From Bacillota bacterium (lineage in GTDB: Bacteria; Bacillota_A; Clostridia; Peptostreptococcales; Anaerovoracaceae), in assembly GCA_017556895.1 (NCBI GenBank), contig JAFYLX010000032.1:1-8917 (forward strand): a DNA stretch of 8,917 nt. The letters run 5' to 3'. The notes beneath the pieces are model-generated. The model ran no database searches and was not told where the DNA came from. It saw only the letters and a list, made by a program, of their open reading frames with translations. Shown here in pieces: positions 6,352 to 8,917 of this stretch (the stretch's first letter is position 1; each line of letters opens with the position of its first letter). Both the position numbers and the translations under genes were made by a program.

Positions 6352-8142
6352 ATGACTATTTTTTCAGTTATTAGTCTATTAGGTGGGCTAGCCATGTTCC
6401 TATATGGTATGGAAATCATGGGGGATGGGCTTAAAAATGCCTCTGGCCCTGCATTAAAAAATGTACTAGGAACAGCTACTAAAAATGTAACTTTCGGTGT
6501 TATCACAGGTATGCTTGTAACTGGGATAATACAAAGTTCCACTGCAACTATCGTATTAACTGTAGGTTTGATTTCAGCCGGTATTTTAAATTTAAAGCAG
6601 GCTGTTGGTATCGTAATGGGTGCTAATATTGGTACTACGATTACTGCACAGATGATTAGACTTATGGACATCGATTCATCAGGCAATATGATTATGCAGT
6701 TCTTTAAACCTGCAACACTAGCTCCACTTGCTATGTTTATCGGTATTTTATTAATCGTATTTATTAAAAGACCTAACAGCAAGACTAAAGGCGAAATATT
6801 CATGGGTTTTGGTATACTTTTCTCAGGTATTATCAATATGACAGCGGCTGTATCGCCGTTGGCAGACTCACCGGCATTCGGTGAATTGATGGCTAGATTT
6901 AGCGACCAACCGATTCTAGCCATTTTAGTTGGTTTAGTGTTAACTATATTAGTTCAAAGTTCATCAGCTATGGTAGGTATCCTTCAGGCCTTATCTGCTA
7001 CAGGTGCTGTAACATTTGAACTTGTATATCCGATGATTATGGGTATTAACCTTGGTACATGTTTCGTAACACTGTTCATTTGTTCCATAGGTTCTACAAA
7101 GGACGCTAAGAGAATTGGTGCAATACATATCTTATTCAATACAATTGGTACGATTGGATTCATGATAGGAATGACCATTTTAAGATCTATGGGTGCATTC
7201 CCTGGCTTATGGGAAAGTGTTGTAGATAGCGGTGGCATTGCAGATTTCCAGACAATATTCAACTTAGTGACAGCTGTTGCTTTAATCCCATTTGCTGGAA
7301 AACTAGTTAAGGCATCATATAAGATTGTTAAGCCTAGTGAAACAGACGAAGAACCAAGCGACTTAAGAGTTCCAGATGAGCACTTATTCGAAGTACCACA
7401 GGTTGCCTTAGCTGAAGCAACAAAGGGTATAGCTCATATGGGTGAAGTAGCTCTTAAGAACTTAAAGCGAAGCTATAGCTTGTTTGAATCTTTTGATGAT
7501 GATAAAGTCTCAAGAGTTAATGAAGTTGAAGATGAGCTTGACCAGTATACTGACTCTATGGAAAACTTCCTATTAGACTTAGCCAAGTATGTTGAAACTG
7601 ATGCAGATAGTATGAGAATTACAACATTAATGCAGGCATCAACAAACTTCGAAAGAATTGGCGACCATGCTGTTAACATCATGGAGGTTGCTCAAAACGT
7701 AAACACAGGAAATCTTGAATTCTCAGAGTCAGCAAGAGAAGAAATTAAACTGGTAAAAGATGCTACATTTGAAATTACTCAGATAGTCATTGATTCTTTC
7801 TTAAATATGGATAGTGAAATGGCAAAGCAGGTTGAACCTTTAGAAGAAGTTATCGACGAAATGGTAATCGAGCTTAAGCATAGACACATAGAAAGACTAA
7901 AACAGGGTAAATGCACTATTGCTAATGGCATGGCCTTTGCGGAAGCTTTAAATGATTTTGAAAGAATTGCCGACCAGTGCTCAAATATTGCCCTACTAAT
8001 CTTAAGTGAAAATGATAAGCATATTAAGGGTAATCACCATGCGTATATTAGAGAATTACACAAGGGTGGCGACGATTTATATAACTCTGAGCTTGCAAAG
8101 AGAAAAGAACAGTATTTAAAGAAATTAGTATTTAATGACTAA
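6352..8142 (+). CDS. Na/Pi cotransporter family protein with C-terminal PhoU-like domain
   Basis: The 596-aa protein joins a sodium-dependent phosphate (NptA/SLC34-type) membrane domain to a cytoplasmic PhoU-like helical bundle. Residues 1-325 are mostly hydrophobic and contain the family's inverted repeat: GIIQSSTATIVLT (58-70) with GANIGTT (90-96), then TILVQSSSAMVGILQ (198-212) with GINLGT (231-236). The QSS motifs form the substrate and Na+ site in the family. From about 345 the sequence becomes charged and helical. It holds the two PhoU repeat signatures, NFERIGDHAVNI (432-443) and DFERIADQCSNI (535-546), close to the metal-binding E/D-rich motifs of PhoU. Bacterial members of this two-domain type are predicted phosphate importers or exporters; direction cannot be read from sequence. 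The gene lies 35 nt after miaB, and a strong terminator follows. I assign no symbol because naming in this family (yjbB, nptA) is inconsistent. Confidence 0.93.
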   Translation: MTIFSVISLLGGLAMFLYGMEIMGDGLKNASGPALKNVLGTATKNVTFGVITGMLVTGIIQSSTATIVLTVGLISAGILNLKQAVGIVMGANIGTTITAQMIRLMDIDSSGNMIMQFFKPATLAPLAMFIGILLIVFIKRPNSKTKGEIFMGFGILFSGIINMTAAVSPLADSPAFGELMARFSDQPILAILVGLVLTILVQSSSAMVGILQALSATGAVTFELVYPMIMGINLGTCFVTLFICSIGSTKDAKRIGAIHILFNTIGTIGFMIGMTILRSMGAFPGLWESVVDSGGIADFQTIFNLVTAVALIPFAGKLVKASYKIVKPSETDEEPSDLRVPDEHLFEVPQVALAEATKGIAHMGEVALKNLKRSYSLFESFDDDKVSRVNEVEDELDQYTDSMENFLLDLAKYVETDADSMRITTLMQASTNFERIGDHAVNIMEVAQNVNTGNLEFSESAREEIKLVKDATFEITQIVIDSFLNMDSEMAKQVEPLEEVIDEMVIELKHRHIERLKQGKCTIANGMAFAEALNDFERIADQCSNIALLILSENDKHIKGNHHAYIRELHKGGDDLYNSELAKRKEQYLKKLVFND

Positions 8143-8162
8143 ACAATATTTTTAATATTTTG

Positions 8163-8195
8163 AAGACACTTTGTTCATAACAAAGTGTCTTTTTT
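8163..8195 (+). terminator. Strong rho-independent terminator closing the smc-to-transporter block
   Basis: AAGACACTTTGTT (8163-8175) pairs perfectly with AACAAAGTGTCTT (8179-8191) around a CAT loop, a 13-bp stem, and a run of six T occupies 8190-8195. It begins 21 nt after the transporter stop. It is the only convincing intrinsic terminator in the window, which supports treating the upstream genes as one transcriptional block. Confidence 0.93.
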
Positions 8196-8203
8196 CATAT
8201 ATT
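8177..8203 (+). promoter_or_regulatory. Candidate sigma-E-type promoter of spoIVA
   Basis: ATA (8177-8179) followed after 16 nt by CATATATT (8196-8203) resembles the mother-cell sigma-E pattern known from Bacillus (ATA, about 16-18 nt, cATAcanT). The match at the -10 is 6 of 8. It would start transcription near 8210, leaving a leader of roughly 27 nt that contains the ribosome binding site. spoIVA is a sigma-E gene in B. subtilis, which motivates the assignment. The region is very A+T-rich, so chance matches are likely. The proposed -35 lies in the terminator loop. Confidence 0.3.
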
Positions 8204-8225
8204 TTCATATAGATTTGGTATAAGT

Positions 8226-8231
8226 GGAGGG
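8226..8231 (+). promoter_or_regulatory. Strong ribosome binding site of spoIVA
   Basis: GGAGGG lies 5 nt before the ATG at 8237 and fixes that start. The resulting N-terminus aligns residue for residue with the B. subtilis SpoIVA start as I recall it. Confidence 0.85.
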
Positions 8232-8236
8232 AATAT

Positions 8237-8917
8237 ATGATAAATACAGCCTTGTATGATGAGATTGCCAAAAGAGCAGACGGTAATATTTATATAGGTG
8301 TAGTAGGACCTGTGAGAACTGGAAAATCAACATTTATAAAGAGATTTATGGATGTTCTTGTTTTTCCAAATATGGTTAATAACTTTGAAAAGACACGAGT
8401 AATGGATGAGCTCCCTCAAAGTGGTGAAGGCAGAACGATTACGACAACAGAGCCTAAATTCATTCCATCGGAAGCAGTGTCTGTGAAAATTAAAAACGGC
8501 GCAGCATTCAATGTTAGGCTTGTCGATTGTGTGGGATATATGATTCCGGGAGTCCTTGGCAACATGGAAGACGGTAAGGAGAGGATGGTAAACACTTCAT
8601 GGGCAAAGGAAAAGATACCATTTAGTGAAGCTGCGGAAATCGGAACAGAAAAGGTTATAAAAGAGCATTCTGTTATTGGGATTGTTGTAAGTAGCGATGG
8701 GAGCTTCGGTGACATTCCTAGAGCTAATTACGTGGAGGCGGAAAAAAGAACAATAAACCAACTAAAGAAGATAAAAAAGCCCTTTGTACTTGTATTAAAT
8801 TCCGCAACTCCACAGAATCCAAAAAGCAAGGAATTGGCAAGCAAACTGGAGTTGGATTATGACATACCAGTGATACTAACAAATTGTCAAAGGATGAATG
8901 AAGAGACATTTGAAGAA
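8237..8917 (+). CDS. spoIVA: Stage IV sporulation protein A, coat-basement ATPase (3' end outside window)
   Basis: SpoIVA is made in the mother cell, is recruited to the forespore membrane by SpoVM, and polymerises on ATP hydrolysis to form the platform for the spore coat and cortex. The first 227 codons are present of about 490 in the family. Visible features are Walker A GPVRTGKST with K30, the DELPQSGEGRTITTTEPKF block (57-75) containing T70 and T71, and the Walker B-like region RLVDCVGY with D97. These positions coincide with K30, T70/T71 and D97 of B. subtilis SpoIVA. Further conserved segments are AAEIGTEKVI and the SDGSFGDI block. Identification from recalled family sequence is firm. 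The frame stays open to the window edge. It forms its own unit after the terminator, with codon use unlike upstream genes (frequent ATA, some AGG). der-gpsA-spoIVA proximity is also known in B. subtilis. Confidence 0.96.
   Translation, partial: MINTALYDEIAKRADGNIYIGVVGPVRTGKSTFIKRFMDVLVFPNMVNNFEKTRVMDELPQSGEGRTITTTEPKFIPSEAVSVKIKNGAAFNVRLVDCVGYMIPGVLGNMEDGKERMVNTSWAKEKIPFSEAAEIGTEKVIKEHSVIGIVVSSDGSFGDIPRANYVEAEKRTINQLKKIKKPFVLVLNSATPQNPKSKELASKLELDYDIPVILTNCQRMNEETFEE

Noticed and set aside
6291..6923. Long antisense open frame (210 codons) opposite miaB end and the transporter
   Set aside because: It is opposite a well-supported membrane-protein gene, has no family motif I recognise, and its hydrophobic composition is the mirror of the sense codons.
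8145..8159. AATATT-TTT-AATATT inverted repeat after the transporter stop
   Set aside because: It is pure A/T and short, and the real terminator follows immediately.
8206..8224. CATATAGA (8206) or TATAAG (8219) as -10 elements for spoIVA
   Set aside because: The first lacks a matching -35 at proper distance; the second would start transcription inside or after the ribosome binding site.
8416..8909. Two antisense open frames opposite spoIVA
   Set aside because: The + strand carries an unmistakable SpoIVA frame through the whole stretch.

Overview
The window looks like a chromosomal core segment from a low-GC, endospore-forming member of the Bacillota, most likely class Clostridia. The DNA is visibly A+T-rich. 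Every gene I can support lies on the + strand. The protein set (SMC, FtsY, Der, PlsY, GpsA, MiaB, SpoIVA) and the order der-plsY-gpsA followed by spoIVA fit that group. I cannot place it below class level from the sequence alone. I see no mobile element, CRISPR array, rRNA or tRNA, and no convincing sign of recent transfer.

Bases 1-8142 read as one long, tightly packed co-directional block. It holds the 3' end of smc (condensin ATPase), ftsY (SRP receptor), der (double GTPase for 50S assembly), plsY and gpsA (two consecutive steps feeding phospholipid synthesis), miaB (tRNA ms2i6A methylthiotransferase) and a Na/Pi cotransporter-PhoU fusion. Gaps between genes are at most 35 nt. Two gene pairs overlap: ftsY/der by 8 nt and plsY/gpsA by 11 nt. 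No intrinsic terminator is evident until a perfect 13-bp hairpin with a T tract at 8163-8195. Co-transcription of the block is inferred from this layout.

After the terminator a second unit begins at 8237. It is the first 227 codons of spoIVA, the ATPase that builds the basal layer of the spore coat, and it is cut by the window edge. It has a strong ribosome binding site. A possible mother-cell sigma-E-type promoter overlaps the terminator. Its codon use (many ATA isoleucine codons and some AGG) differs clearly from the housekeeping genes upstream, as expected for a gene under weaker translational selection.

Functionally, the block couples chromosome organisation, membrane-protein targeting, ribosome assembly, lipid precursor synthesis, tRNA modification and phosphate handling, and then passes to a sporulation gene. 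The main points of interest are the gene order (smc-ftsY joined directly to der), a forced TTG start for miaB next to a hairpin over the gpsA stop codon, the phosphate transporter inside this cluster, and the compressed terminator/promoter region before spoIVA. I found no undescribed system. There is no gene-free stretch longer than 94 nt.
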